From the NCBI GenBank assembly GCA_037044905.1, contig JBAOKB010000144.1, positions 1,984,001-2,048,000 on the forward strand: a stretch of 64,000 bases of DNA. Reading direction: 5' to 3'. Origin of the DNA: Hortaea werneckii (lineage: Eukaryota > Ascomycota > Dothideomycetes > Mycosphaerellales > Teratosphaeriaceae). The position numbers and the translations under genes were made by a program. Under the pieces are notes generated by a model. The model ran no database searches. It saw only the letters and a program-made list of their open reading frames with translations, and was not told the origin of the DNA. This document shows positions 1-10,075 of the stretch, one piece after another; within the stretch, counting starts at the first letter, position 1; each line of letters starts with the position of its first letter.

Positions 1-1274
1 CTCATCTAGTACCCTCTTCTATTCGCCACCTGCCAGGAAAGAGACAAATCTAGCGTGGCGTTCTTGCTTGCGTGCTTACATTTGCGCTTCGCGTTCTATC
101 TAAAAAGAAGATGCTGTGGTATTGTTCTTAGATTGATACTGGCTTTGCGTGGCTTTACATCTGCTCGTCTGCTTTGCGGTATTGGGCGGAAGGCTGGCTA
201 GTCAGATGAGGCGGTTGACATATATAGCGCAGGAAGAACGCGACACAAATGGGGATATGGTAAAATGTGTGGATGCGAAGAAGTTGATACGGTATAGCAA
301 GTTGTACGATATGCATCAATGGCAATTTCTAAGCGTTTTACTGCAGTCGGGGCGCCCTATCACCTTCCAGTTCGAGTGATGTGTTTTACCGAATTGATGA
401 CGAGACGTGGGCGTCACGGCGCTCGAGGTCCATACAATGTGTCTGTACGCGTGGCCCATGCGTCAAGCACGTGGAGGTCGTGCAATCCATGGATGGCGGC
501 GATAAGAGTACATATTGATGACTACGCACCTAGACGTGATGACCGACTTTGCTCTCCGTCTCCCTAAGCTCTCTGTGTGTGTTACAAGTCACTTGTATCG
601 CAACGACAGACTGGTAGCAGCGCTGCCCTACAGGTCGGGTAATATCACTACCGGTATATTGATCGCAGTGACTACCGACGGACAAGATGAAAGGTATAGG
701 AGCCGGCGGAGACTACACGGCCGGTCGCGACCGCTCCGGCACGAGCAACAGCGTCCAGAACTACACCTTTGCCCATGTGAGTTGATGAGTCCCTCTTTTT
801 TTCCTCACCGTCTCTTCTTCCAGCTCGAGATCTCATTCGAGCGTGCCTACCCACCCTGGTCGCTTCCGGACTTCGGCGAGAATGGCATCGAACGGCTGAT
901 CGCTCCTCGGCCCGTTGTTAGAGGAAGGAACGTCATCCGGGGCGATTGGGTAGTGGGGCACGAGACTCCCAGTCGCTCGCTAGGTGTGCTTTCCGCCAGT
1001 CCAGGTACCTACCGTCCAGTACTAAATACCACCTCTGCGAGTGGTGGTCGTGGTGGTGCTATACCTCAGCTCCCGTGCTCGAATCCTCTCATCCTACCCC
1101 TCCGCGGTACCTTCGTTTCACACCGTCTGAGGCGCATCTGCTGCTGGAACCGTATACTGCTGGAAGCTTCCTGGGCACCAATCTTGGCTGGACTAAGGCA
1201 CCCAAGGGAACTCCACGCCCATACGAGAGCCTGACTGCGTTTAGACCTGTCCTGGCCCCTCATTATCATCGAAT
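1..1274. other. Upstream region of the PFK-2 gene, no firm gene
   Basis: No recognisable protein family is seen here. It probably holds the promoter and 5' UTR of the PFK-2/FBPase-2 gene. One weak candidate is an ATG at 687 opening about 30 codons that end in a good donor (GTGAGT at about 777). A plausible acceptor at about 822 would continue an open frame. Its product is not recognised, so I do not call it a gene. Overlapping long open frames on both strands look like composition effects. Confidence 0.4.
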
Positions 1275-2927
1275 ATGCCTACAGCAGACCCGACAAATCC
1301 CACGGTCCCCCAGGGTCCCATTGAGGATGGCCAGCAATACCGACCGAACCTTGGTCGTGCACCCCAAGGCGAATTCATGCGGCCGCAGACCCGGACGTTG
1401 AGAGCAGGTTCTGAGGCACGAGCTAATGGTACTGGAGTACAGGCGGAAGACACGCGGATATGTGTAGTTATGGTCGGGCTGCCCGCACGAGGGAAGAGTC
1501 TCATCGCACAGAAAGGTAGGCCAGTCTGCCACTCATAGGCCGAGTGATGATTCTAATGTCTGCTCCCCATCCCCTCGACTGGCATGCTGACTCGAACGAC
1601 CCAAGTCGTTCGTTACCTTGGCTGGCTTAGTATTACAGCCAAATGCTTCAACGTTGGCTCTTACCGCCGCACCAACACTCCCAATCCCTCGGCATCCTTC
1701 TTCGACACGAGCAACAAGGAGGGTGAGCGCCTTCGAAAGGCTGCTGCGGAAGAAGCTGTAGCCGATATGTGTAAATGGTTCCGGTCCCCAAACAACCTCA
1801 TCGCGATTCTCGATGCTACCAACTCGACCAAGTCACGACGTCGATGGATCAAGGACCGTTGCGATGCCGAGGGAATCGAGACGCTGTTCGTAGAATCCAA
1901 GTGCGACGATGAAGAGCTGATTATGGCCAACATCAAAGACGTTAAGCTTTCGTCTCCGGATTACCAAGGGCAGGACCCTGAGGAGGCGGCAAAGGATTTC
2001 AGACAACGTATCACGATGTATGAGAGGGTGTACGAGACGGTGGATGAGGATGAGTCGGACATGACATATTGCAAGGTCATCAATGTGGGCAGCCAGGTCA
2101 TTATCAACCGGATACAAGACTATCTTCAAAGTCGAGTAGTTTACTACTTGATGAACTTGCACATTAAGCCGAGAAGCATTTGGATAAGCAGAGTAAGTCA
2201 ACACTCTCATGTTAGACCTTGGTAGTGTTGCAGAAGCTTGAGATAGAATGGCTGACGTTAGTAGCACGGCGAGAGCATGTTCAACTTGTCTGGCCAGATC
2301 GGTGGCGATGCAGACCTCTCACCACGTGGTCAAAAGTACGCGCAGATGCTACCAGACTTGGTGGCCAAATCTGCAGGAGACCTTCCCCTCACTGTCTGGA
2401 CGTCCACTCTGAAGCGCACTGGCCAGACCGCCCGCCATCTGCCATACGAGAAACTGTCATGGAAAGCGCTTGATGAGCTCGATTCCGGAGTCTGCGACGG
2501 ACTGACCTACGCGGAAATTGAGCAGAAATTCCCTCAGGACTTTAAAGCGCGAGATGAGGACAAGTACAACTACCGCTATCTCGGTGGCGAAAGCTACCGT
2601 GACGTCGTCATTCGTCTTGAACCAATCATCATGGAACTAGAGCGATCCGAAAACATCCTGATAGTAACGCATCAGGCTGTCCTGCGCTGCATCTATGCTT
2701 ACTTCATGGGTAGCAGCCAAGAGAAGAGCCCCTGGATGGAGGTTCCGTTGCACTGCCTGATCAAGCTCACGCCGCGCGCGTACAAGACGGAGGAAGAGAG
2801 AATGTTCGCGAATGTGCCGGCGGTGAGTACCTGGAGAGAGAAGGGCAGCGCGGCTGTGCATGCGGACAATACGCCCAGCGCGACTGGGCAAGGTACTCCG
2901 GTTGCGCAAGCAGAGGCTAAGGCTTGA
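1275..2927 (+). CDS. 6-phosphofructo-2-kinase / fructose-2,6-bisphosphatase
   Basis: Bifunctional cytosolic enzyme that makes and removes fructose-2,6-bisphosphate, the allosteric switch between glycolysis and gluconeogenesis. Three exons give 496 residues: 1275-1515, 1606-2192 and 2265-2927. Both introns (90 and 72 nt) have GT..AG ends and restore the frame. The N-terminal kinase domain shows the P-loop GLPARGKS at about residues 68-75, the FNVGSYRR substrate segment and DATNSTKSRR. The C-terminal phosphatase domain has the histidine-phosphatase motif RHGES, split so that Arg ends exon 2 and HGES opens exon 3, followed by the IGGD and LSPRG family segments. The second catalytic His is seen in THQAVLRC. 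Both halves therefore look competent. The last 40 residues are low-complexity. The start was chosen as the ATG that gives a conventional short variable leader before the P-loop. Confidence 0.93.
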
Positions 2928-3829
2928 AAGGATGGTGCATGAGGACAATGTCCGCGTCTTGGTGAACGCGAGTTTGAGGTGCAATGATATGAAAAGCGAG
3001 AGTTTTGCATCGCACGATGACCAGGCGCTGGGCGCTGATTATCCTTGGTGGGCAATGGATCGCATTGACAAGCAAGACCAGGGCAGCGTAGTATGTATCA
3101 CCATCGCAACAACAGTGCCATAGTAAGTAAGAACCGGGTAACTGGACTTTACGGCAGTAGGAAAAGATTACATCCAAGGACTTGAACACTCCCATTACTG
3201 ATTCGTCTCATCGTGACGATCTGTCATGCTTCCTTGCAAGCCGCAGGCTGTCAGGTAAGGGCTATGGCTCTGCTACATTCACAAGACTGGCCATGCCGTG
3301 TCTGCCCGCCGATGGGGCAGTAGGTTTGCGTATGTGCGAGGCGAGGTGAGGCTCACGACACGTCCGCAGCAATGAGGATACTATCCAAGCGTCCTGTGGC
3401 TTGGCTAGGGCCAGGATGATTTGCATGCCCTCATCGCATAGCCCGAGCCCCATGCAACGCGTCTTGATCCACGATTGCTTTGCGCATCCCGCTTCTTTGA
3501 ACAATGATCATGTGATTGATAACGTGCTTGCCCATCTCATCCACTTTCGAATTCTTCTCCTCCTCGTCTTGAGGCAGTGCACCCAAGACAAGAAAGTCTC
3601 GATGCTGAAGTGTACTAGCAACGTCTTGGCGGTGGTGGAAGGGGATCTGGAACGGAGCACGGAGCGGGGTGGCAAGCGTCTCGGGAATTCCGGGGAGGCG
3701 CAGCGCAGTGCAGCAAGCCGCAAGCGATCGATACAGCTGGATAGATAAAGAAGATCCGCTGCATCTTCTCAACCTACAGCTCACACCCTAAGCAAAATCC
3801 TCGAAACCTCTCGACACCTCTACGCACAT
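2928..3829. other. Intergenic region with calcipressin promoter
   Basis: Nothing recognisable is encoded. A 117-codon minus-strand frame at 3431-3784 has no family features. The last 100 bases before 3830 are C- and A-rich, as in fungal 5' UTRs. Confidence 0.4.
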
Positions 3830-4627
3830 ATGGCGACCATGGCAATGGAAATCTCATCCCCACCGACCAATCCACTCTCTCCGTCAAAGCGACGCCACTC
3901 ACCCAACATGTCTATTGATCTCTCCGACCTCCCACCGCTCAGTCAACCGACGCCCCCGAGCAACACTCTCCTCATCACCAATCTGCAAGCGCTCGAGATT
4001 TTTACTGCGAGCAACCTCGAGAGCATTCAGCGTGCCATCAACGAGCATGCACCCATCCACTCCTTCGCCCCTCTCAAATCATTTCGACGAATCGTCTGCT
4101 CCTTCTTCAGCATAGACGATGCTATCAACATCAGGAGGGTACTCGACGGCGAGACAGTATTAGGAAGTCGAGTACGAGTCTACTTTGGCGCCGAAACGAA
4201 GATCGACATGGAAGACCAGCACCTGCAGGCCCCGGAGAGCTCTAAGCTCTTCTTCATCTCGCCACCCCCGAGTCCGCCAATGGGCTGGGAAATGCGCAAC
4301 GAGGATCCACCGAACAAAGAGGTGCACGCGGAGGACTTGGCAGTCGCGTTGAGTAAGCTAGAGGCGAAACCCAACGCGCCTGTAGAGCAGAAGCTGGAGG
4401 TCGAATCTAGACAAGAAAGGCCTATCACGACGAGACAACGATCCGGGACGGGGACGCTCGTCTACCATCCTGACGACCACGGCGACAGTCCCGACCTGCC
4501 GGCCATCGCGGTGGAGGATACGAGCGACAGCTTGCAGCCGCAGGACGGAGATATCAGTCCGATGGAAGGGATGGACAAGAAGATGATACATACTGCTCGA
4601 CCTCCGGTGGAGTTGATGGAGCAGTAA
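3830..4627 (+). CDS. Calcipressin (RCAN-type calcineurin regulator)
   Basis: Intronless 265-residue protein of the calcipressin/RCAN family, which binds and modulates the Ca2+/calmodulin phosphatase calcineurin. Residues about 44-120 form the RRM-like N-terminal fold, opening with NTLLITNLQAL and ending in the strand VRVYFG. Then comes the family signature KLFFISPPPSPPMGW (about residues 138-152), the conserved Ser-Pro repeat that is phosphorylated in known members. A second fungal-type segment, DLPAIAVEDTS near residues 225-235, resembles the calcineurin-docking region of fungal homologues (inference). The ATG at 3830 is the first in frame. A later ATG at 3836 would change only two residues. 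The tail is disordered. Confidence 0.9.
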   Translation: MATMAMEISSPPTNPLSPSKRRHSPNMSIDLSDLPPLSQPTPPSNTLLITNLQALEIFTASNLESIQRAINEHAPIHSFAPLKSFRRIVCSFFSIDDAINIRRVLDGETVLGSRVRVYFGAETKIDMEDQHLQAPESSKLFFISPPPSPPMGWEMRNEDPPNKEVHAEDLAVALSKLEAKPNAPVEQKLEVESRQERPITTRQRSGTGTLVYHPDDHGDSPDLPAIAVEDTSDSLQPQDGDISPMEGMDKKMIHTARPPVELMEQ

Positions 4628-5242
4628 GGGGCTATAGCATGATTCGATACATGGTGTTTTGGGGGAGAGGAGCGTAGCATGGCAAGGCGTTCTGATTGGG
4701 GCGGTAATTGAGGGATATGGGATAGGTTTGATGGGACTGAAGACTGCCAGAATTGCCAGAACTGGGCACAGCGGATATAGCTTCAAAATGATTATGCATA
4801 GTATTCCCTCTGTGCAATTCTCCGGCAGGAGAAGAAAGCATATTTTATGATTGGCGTGTTGAAGTCTTTATGGGCCTGTCTTCCGTTCTTCCTGTGTCAA
4901 TCAAGAGCAGATTCACAGTGATCTGCGGTGGATTCCCAGCGTCTTTCATTCAAAGATGCGTGATGTGGTGCTAGCTATCACGCGATTGTACGTTGTGTGA
5001 TTTCGTGGGATGGGTAAGGTTGAGGGGATCAGATAAGCAGGGTGGCCCCAATCATTTTAGTCTGCAACTGTGTGTATAGCTGCCGTTGTTGCTGCATCTC
5101 CGACCAGCCGATATCGCCGCCAGTCGCATTCCCCAGATTCTGTGTCACTCGAAACTTTTGGTGAACTTGCACATTCAAGTTGTTCCAGTCCAGTCAATCA
5201 TCCCTCGACTGCATATCCTCTTCTGGCGATCATTCCCACATC
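4628..5242. other. Intergenic region between calcipressin and ARG8
   Basis: Only small open frames occur. It contains the 3' UTR of the calcipressin gene and the promoter and 5' UTR of the aminotransferase. No repeat or RNA gene is recognised. Confidence 0.4.
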
Positions 5243-6766
5243 ATGTCCGTTCGAGCGTGCAGTCAGCGGATAGGCGCTGCCATTCGTACCACGCAACCAC
5301 GTCAAGTCACTCGAGCCGGTCGACGAACATATGCTTCATCCGCGACTCAGGCCTCGACGCTCCCGCCTGGTCTCAAAGATGCCATTGAAGTACGCTACGA
5401 CTCACCAGAAGCGCTCCTGCTTTCCTCACTAACATGTCCACAGAAAGAAGCATCTCTCCCCAACCCCGACCCGCCCACCGACTCGCAGACCACCCGTCTG
5501 ACCTCTTCCCAAGCGCCCTTCATGGTGCCTACCTATGTCCGTCCACCGCCCATGTTCCAGCAAGGCGAGGGCTGCTGGATCTGGGATGTCGAGAACAGAC
5601 AGTACCTCGACTTTACCGCCGGCATCGCTGTCAATGCCCTGGGCCACTGCGACCCCGAGATGAGCAAGATTCTCTATCAACAGTCACAGACGCTCGTACA
5701 CAGCTCGAACCTATATCACAACCCATGGATTGGCGCTCTGAGCCAGTTGCTTGTTGAGAAGACCAAGGAACAGGGCGGCATGAAGGATGTAGGCAAGGTC
5801 TTCATCTGTAACTCAGGCTCCGAGGCCAACGAGGCCGCTATTAAGTTCGCGAGGAAGTACGGCCGGAGTGTGAAGGAGGACGGAAGCAAGCATGAGATTG
5901 TTAGCTTCCACAGCTCGTTCCATGGACGTACCATGGGCAGTCTGAGCGCGACACCCAACCCTAAATACCAAAAGCCTTTTGGACCCATGATTCCTGGTTT
6001 CAAGTACGGAACTTATAACGATGTTGCCGCGATTAAGGATCTGGTTACGGAGGATACGTGTGGTGTGCTGGTAGAGCCTATCCAGGGCGAAGGCGGTGTC
6101 AATGTCGCAAACCACGAGTTCCTGTTGGCTTTACGCCACCGCTGCAATGAGGTCGGCGCCGTATTGATCTATGATGAGATTCAGTGCGGTCTCTCGCGGA
6201 CCGGCCAGCTCTGGGCCCACTGCGCTTTGCCACCGGAGGCGCACCCAGATATTCTGACTACTGCTAAGGCCCTCGGTAACGGCTTCCCCATCGGCGCGAC
6301 AATGGTCACGGATGATGTGAGCAGCCGGATCATCTCTGGCGACCACGGCACAACCTTTGGTGGCAACCCGCTCGGCTGTCGCGTCGCCCATTACTGTGTC
6401 AGCCGTCTCTCAGACCCCGAACTCCAGAAGAGCGTTATTCAAAAGGAGGCGCGACTCCGACAGCACATGGTCCGACTTCACCAGCGTTTCCCAGAAATCA
6501 TCAAGGAGGTCAGAGGGCGAGGCTTGATCCTCGGTATGCAGCTCAGTGCCGATCCGACACCAGTCATCACGGCAGCAAGAGAGCGTGGCCTCTTGATCAT
6601 CACCTGTGGTACCAACACCCTGAGATTTGTGCCTCCGCTCATTATCTCGGAAGACGAGATCGATCAGGGCATGAAGATCTTGGAAGACGCCATGGTCGCT
6701 GTTTTCGAGCAGCCAGGCCATGTGCCGGGCACGGACGGCCAGCAGGAGATGAGGGCTACACGATAA
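5243..6766 (+). CDS. ARG8: Acetylornithine aminotransferase, mitochondrial
   Basis: PLP-dependent class-III aminotransferase. It converts N-acetylglutamate semialdehyde plus glutamate to N-acetylornithine in arginine synthesis in the mitochondrial matrix. A 54-nt segment at 5390-5443 can be read through in frame, but it has GT..AG ends and an ideal CTAAC branch site, so it is most likely an intron. The spliced product is 489 residues. The first 40 residues are Arg/Ser/Thr-rich with few acids, a typical mitochondrial presequence. Landmarks are GSEANEAAIKFAR, SFHGRTMGSLSAT, EPIQGEGG, YDEIQCGLSRTG, the PLP-lysine segment AKALGNGFPIG, and TTFGGNPLGC. The symbol rests on the presequence and the ACOAT-like motifs. 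Ornithine aminotransferase is the main alternative. The ATG at 5243 is preferred over an in-frame ATG at 5180 because the presequence starts there. Confidence 0.9.
   Translation: MSVRACSQRIGAAIRTTQPRQVTRAGRRTYASSATQASTLPPGLKDAIEVRYDSPEALLLSSLTCPQKEASLPNPDPPTDSQTTRLTSSQAPFMVPTYVRPPPMFQQGEGCWIWDVENRQYLDFTAGIAVNALGHCDPEMSKILYQQSQTLVHSSNLYHNPWIGALSQLLVEKTKEQGGMKDVGKVFICNSGSEANEAAIKFARKYGRSVKEDGSKHEIVSFHSSFHGRTMGSLSATPNPKYQKPFGPMIPGFKYGTYNDVAAIKDLVTEDTCGVLVEPIQGEGGVNVANHEFLLALRHRCNEVGAVLIYDEIQCGLSRTGQLWAHCALPPEAHPDILTTAKALGNGFPIGATMVTDDVSSRIISGDHGTTFGGNPLGCRVAHYCVSRLSDPELQKSVIQKEARLRQHMVRLHQRFPEIIKEVRGRGLILGMQLSADPTPVITAARERGLLIITCGTNTLRFVPPLIISEDEIDQGMKILEDAMVAVFEQPGHVPGTDGQQEMRATR
5390..5443 (+). 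other. Probable in-frame (retained-frame) intron in ARG8
   Basis: The donor is GTACGC, a CTAAC branch site lies 13-17 nt before the CAG acceptor, and the 54-nt length is a multiple of three without a stop. The residues it would add fall between the presequence and the first conserved strand and have no family counterpart that I recall. Confidence 0.75.
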
Positions 6767-7266
6767 GCTAGTAAGGTGATTTTGAAGACAATCTTTTGCG
6801 ATAGACCTAGTCACTTCGACAAGCAAGGCGTTGGTGGTGGATTTCGTTCTTTTGTGTAAAAGGCATATAGATCACGTTAGGGACTGTACATATGGGCTTC
6901 GCTGCCTACGTTCGCAGCCTGATCTGACTACCAGTCATCAGCTCTCGCGATGATAGTCTCAATGACAGCGTCGTCTGTCTCCCGTCCACTGGAGGTGGTG
7001 CAGGCTTCTCGTCTTCGACGTCGATGGCTTCGAGCTAGGCCACCTATGCCAAGCACCGGATGACCTCCCTGTAACTCTTTGGGTCATGGACCCATTCTTC
7101 GCGATTGTAAGTTCCAGCATCTGCCAGGTCCACGTCCCCGTAGAGCTTCGCAACATTGGCGGCACACTCGCCACTCTGCTTGCTGGGCACACCTTGGTCA
7201 TGCCGTCAAGTGCGGGTGAGAGAGCGTAGAAGAATATGATGGTTGCCACGCGAGCGGAATGATACT
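6767..7266. other. ARG8 3' flank, with a possible extra 3' exon of the secreted-protein gene
   Basis: Reading the minus strand, a frame ending with a TAG at 7046-7044 encodes a convincing acidic peptide (it begins SGECAANVAKLYGD and ends REVIRCLA). It has no start codon of its own and a stop lies upstream, so it could only be used as a terminal exon. For example, it could start at 7175 after a CAG acceptor, joined to a donor at 7308 inside the last exon of the neighbouring gene. That intron would be 133 nt, longer than the gene's other introns. The rest shows nothing. Confidence 0.35.
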
Positions 7267-8175
7267 CTATAGCAGGGTCATAATCCCAGCAAGAGATGCC
7301 ATACCTACGACGATCCAAGTGGCCGGTGTAATGGTCGTCGCTGCCCCGATCCTGGCGTTAACCAGATAGTCGTACACGCCTGTCCCTCCAAGAGCATCTG
7401 CCATATAGCATTGGTCCTCGTCATCGTCATTGTACTTGTCCGTTGGGTTCAGACCGATACTTCTCTACAACAGCAAGTCAGAGGGCCTTCGTTGGGGGGC
7501 CTGAAATGCAGCCAAAACGATGGTCGAATGCACTTACAATGTTATAAGGTAGCGTCGTGCAATCGCCTTCGGATTGGCAGCTCCAACGTACCCAAGGGTA
7601 TAGACTTCTACCGTCGTCCGGACCGCCTTGCATGCAATTCTCTCCTCCGTACGTTTGGACTTGGAAGAACCCCACGGTGCCGATTGCTTGCTCCACATTT
7701 CCACCGACAAAGTACTGGTAGTACATGGAGCTGTAATTGGCCGAGGTGTTGAAGTTTTCTACGCCTGAGAGTGTCTAGTATTGGTATTAGCATCGCCCAC
7801 GGTGTATGGTTCTTGAAACAGCATCATACATAGTTGATGCCACACAAGTTGTCGCCTATGCAACTGTAGCTCCCAGTAGTATAAGACTGATTAGGCTGGG
7901 AAAAAATCTCGTCCAGATTCCAGCATAGATGAGCAGCTGGTACATCGTCTGTATGGAACGAAATCGCGTTGCTTTCATTCCCTGATACGCTGCCTTGTCC
8001 GCAGGCATGTGATCTTGATGGGTCGTAGAAAGATAGTCTCAGACCATACTCTGGCCGGCTAGAGCTATGTCAGAAGAGTTCGATCGCCAATAGATACAGT
8101 GTATGCTCACTCCAAAAGCTGTGCCCACGTCGCTGAGAAGATCGCTACGAATACGAAGACAGTCGTCCACATCAT
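7267..8175 (-). CDS. Predicted secreted, possibly GPI-anchored protein of unknown function
   Basis: Four exons give 244 residues that no single long frame shows: 8175-8111, 8064-7830, 7774-7538 and 7464-7267. The introns are 46, 55 and 73 nt with GT..AG ends, and intron 2 has a GCTAAT branch-like site. Residues 1-19 are an obvious signal peptide (MMWTTVFVFVAIFSATWAQ). The body carries several Cys (in HACGQG, HLCWN, YSCIGDNLCG, GENCMQ, WSCQSEGDC and DQCYM), suggesting disulfides, and several N-X-S/T sites. The C-terminus is hydrophobic (ATWIVVGMASLAGIMTLL), which would suit a GPI signal or membrane anchor. The family is not recognised. An alternative last intron (donor 7308, acceptor 7176) would replace the hydrophobic tail by a Cys-containing exon ending at 7044. 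Transcripts would decide. Confidence 0.7.
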
Positions 8176-8623
8176 GTTGACTGCTGGGAGAGTGAGCGAG
8201 TCACCGCTTTCGATCCTTTATCGATCTTTCTTGTGTTCGTCCGAGGCCCAAAGCTCTCGCAAATCGCTCAGAAATGGACATCCAAGGAAGAAATTGCGGT
8301 TTTATACTTGCACCTAAGATCGGACGCAGATCATCACTATACCTGGTGATCCTTCGCGGATGTATGAGTTCGAAGGAGCAGCGATTCACGGCGTCCTATC
8401 GTTGGTGATAACTGACGTCTGCCCAGCGAGGCTTGGGAAGCGATGGATTCCGCGGCGAGGCGAACATACAACGGCTGCAGTCGATCAGTCAGCTGAGCTG
8501 TGATCCGTGCATCAATGACTTGAGCGCTAATAAGATAACTCCTTGTTTGCCTCTCCTCGACAGTCACGTCTCCCCAGCGCAAGTTGTTACATCAAACTTG
8601 GCTCATGTCCAACGTGTATCATG
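8176..8623. other. Intergenic, promoter of the secreted-protein gene
   Basis: Contains the upstream region of the minus-strand secreted-protein gene and the 3' flank of the transporter gene. No further gene is supported. Confidence 0.4.
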
Positions 8624-9547
8624 CTAAAGCTTGCAAGACATAGACGTCTTGTGCCGCCGTCTGTCAAGCTTTTCCGATCGTCCCCTGACATACTTCTTCA
8701 AGTCTCCCACTGGAAGCAGGTACGGGAAATCCACTGCTTCCAACAATGATCCCAAAAGCTGTGTATGAGGTTAGTCAGAGGTTGATTCAAGTGGCTCATT
8801 TCGACTCACCAAATACCATACAATTGCGCTGCCGGCAAGTGAGGAAACCCCACTGCAAATCCGGAATGTGTGTGCAGCGCTATCATTTCCATCCGCCATG
8901 TAAAAGTATGTCATGGCCTCACATGGAAAGCAGACCGTAAAGCAAGCGAAAAGAACCACATGGCAGATATCCAATCTCACCGAAGCAATGGTAAAAAAGA
9001 GCAATACCACGGCCATGAATATTAAGAATGTTGCATAAGAGGCATAGTAGGCTGCTTCGGCGGCGTCTACGTCAGTGCCATATCCACTCACAGCATTGTA
9101 AAAGGGCACCATCACAGCGGCGGAAGCACCAAAGTATCCGCCGAGCACCATGAAGACTGTCGCATTGAACGTCTCGCCGTTGATCCATTCTCCAATGCCG
9201 CAGATGATTTCTAGCAGACAGCCGAGGTAGAAGTATGCGCCAATCGCCGCGCTCTGGTTTCCATTGTTACCGCCTGCGCCGCCCCAACCAAGCTGCATGA
9301 TGGTGGCGGGAGTGTTAGCTAGCAGGAAGCCGCATAGACCGACCGGAGTAGGATTTCCGAATTTGGGACTTGAAGCCGGCGAGACGGGAGTGGATGGTAA
9401 AGGTGTAGGAGTTTGTGGATATGTCGGCTTGCGAGGTGTTTGCGGCGACACGGTTGATCGATACTCTGGCGCGAGATCTGTTGGCTCGCTGGGTAGGCTT
9501 ACTTTAAGCGACAGCCCATCCGGAGAGCAGAAGTGTAGTTCAGACAT
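8624..9547 (-). CDS. GPR1/FUN34/YaaH-family transporter (acetate/ammonia type)
   Basis: Membrane protein of the acetate-uptake/ammonium-export family (Ady2/AcpA-like). Two exons, 9547-8810 and 8758-8624, flank a 51-nt intron with a CTAAC branch and code for 290 residues. The family signature is visible as NPTPVGLCGFLL (about residues 65-76), followed by about six hydrophobic segments. The helix after NATVFMVLGGYFGASAAV is typical. The second exon supplies the conserved tail LLEAVDFPYLLPVGDL, which confirms the splice. The cytosolic N-terminus is Pro/Thr-rich. The ATG at 9547 was chosen. An upstream in-frame ATG at 9580 would add 11 residues that look like 5' leader. Substrate cannot be told from sequence, and acetate is the usual inference. 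Confidence 0.88.
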
Positions 9548-10075
9548 GACGATCGCCTGCCTGCGGTAGAACCACCCCAAGAGCTTACAGGCCAGGCGAG
9601 TATTCTATCACAGGTCGCTCGATACTGCCCAAGACACGCTGAGAAGTAGCGCAGGATCAAGGACTTGACTCGGCATTACTTCACAGCTTCTCAAAGGTAA
9701 AAGAAGTCCGGGACAAAGAACAATTGACTGTGAACTTTCTGTATTCGTCACGTCCTTTGTCCTACCATATTATCCAACGGAGAAGACGAGACTTAGCGAG
9801 AGGAATTTTCGGAAACGATCATGATTGTGTTTGCTTCTTACACCATTCCACCAGATCTTGCAGTTGCTTCAAGCCCTTGCACATTGGCTGCCCGCAGGTG
9901 GAGAATGGTCGAATTAGGCTAGATCAGGAAGATGCAAATATGCGGCATGCCGCACCAAACAATGCCGAGAAAACTCCAATGGAATGCAGGCTGGCCACTC
10001 CTTGCAATGGATTTGACATACTGTCTGCGATGCACCAAGACAGCGGTTGAGGTCCTCGTGTCTCTGAAACATCTC
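9548..10075. other. Intergenic region
   Basis: Holds the transporter promoter and the 3' flank of the RVT gene. Short open frames only. Confidence 0.4.

Noticed and set aside
3431..3784. 117-codon minus-strand frame upstream of calcipressin
   Set aside because: No recognisable motifs, and it overlaps the calcipressin promoter and 5' UTR.
7267..7318. Splicing out GTATGG..CTATAG to extend the secreted protein into the 6959-7318 frame
   Set aside because: The intron would be only 38 nt, and the resulting protein looks unconstrained.
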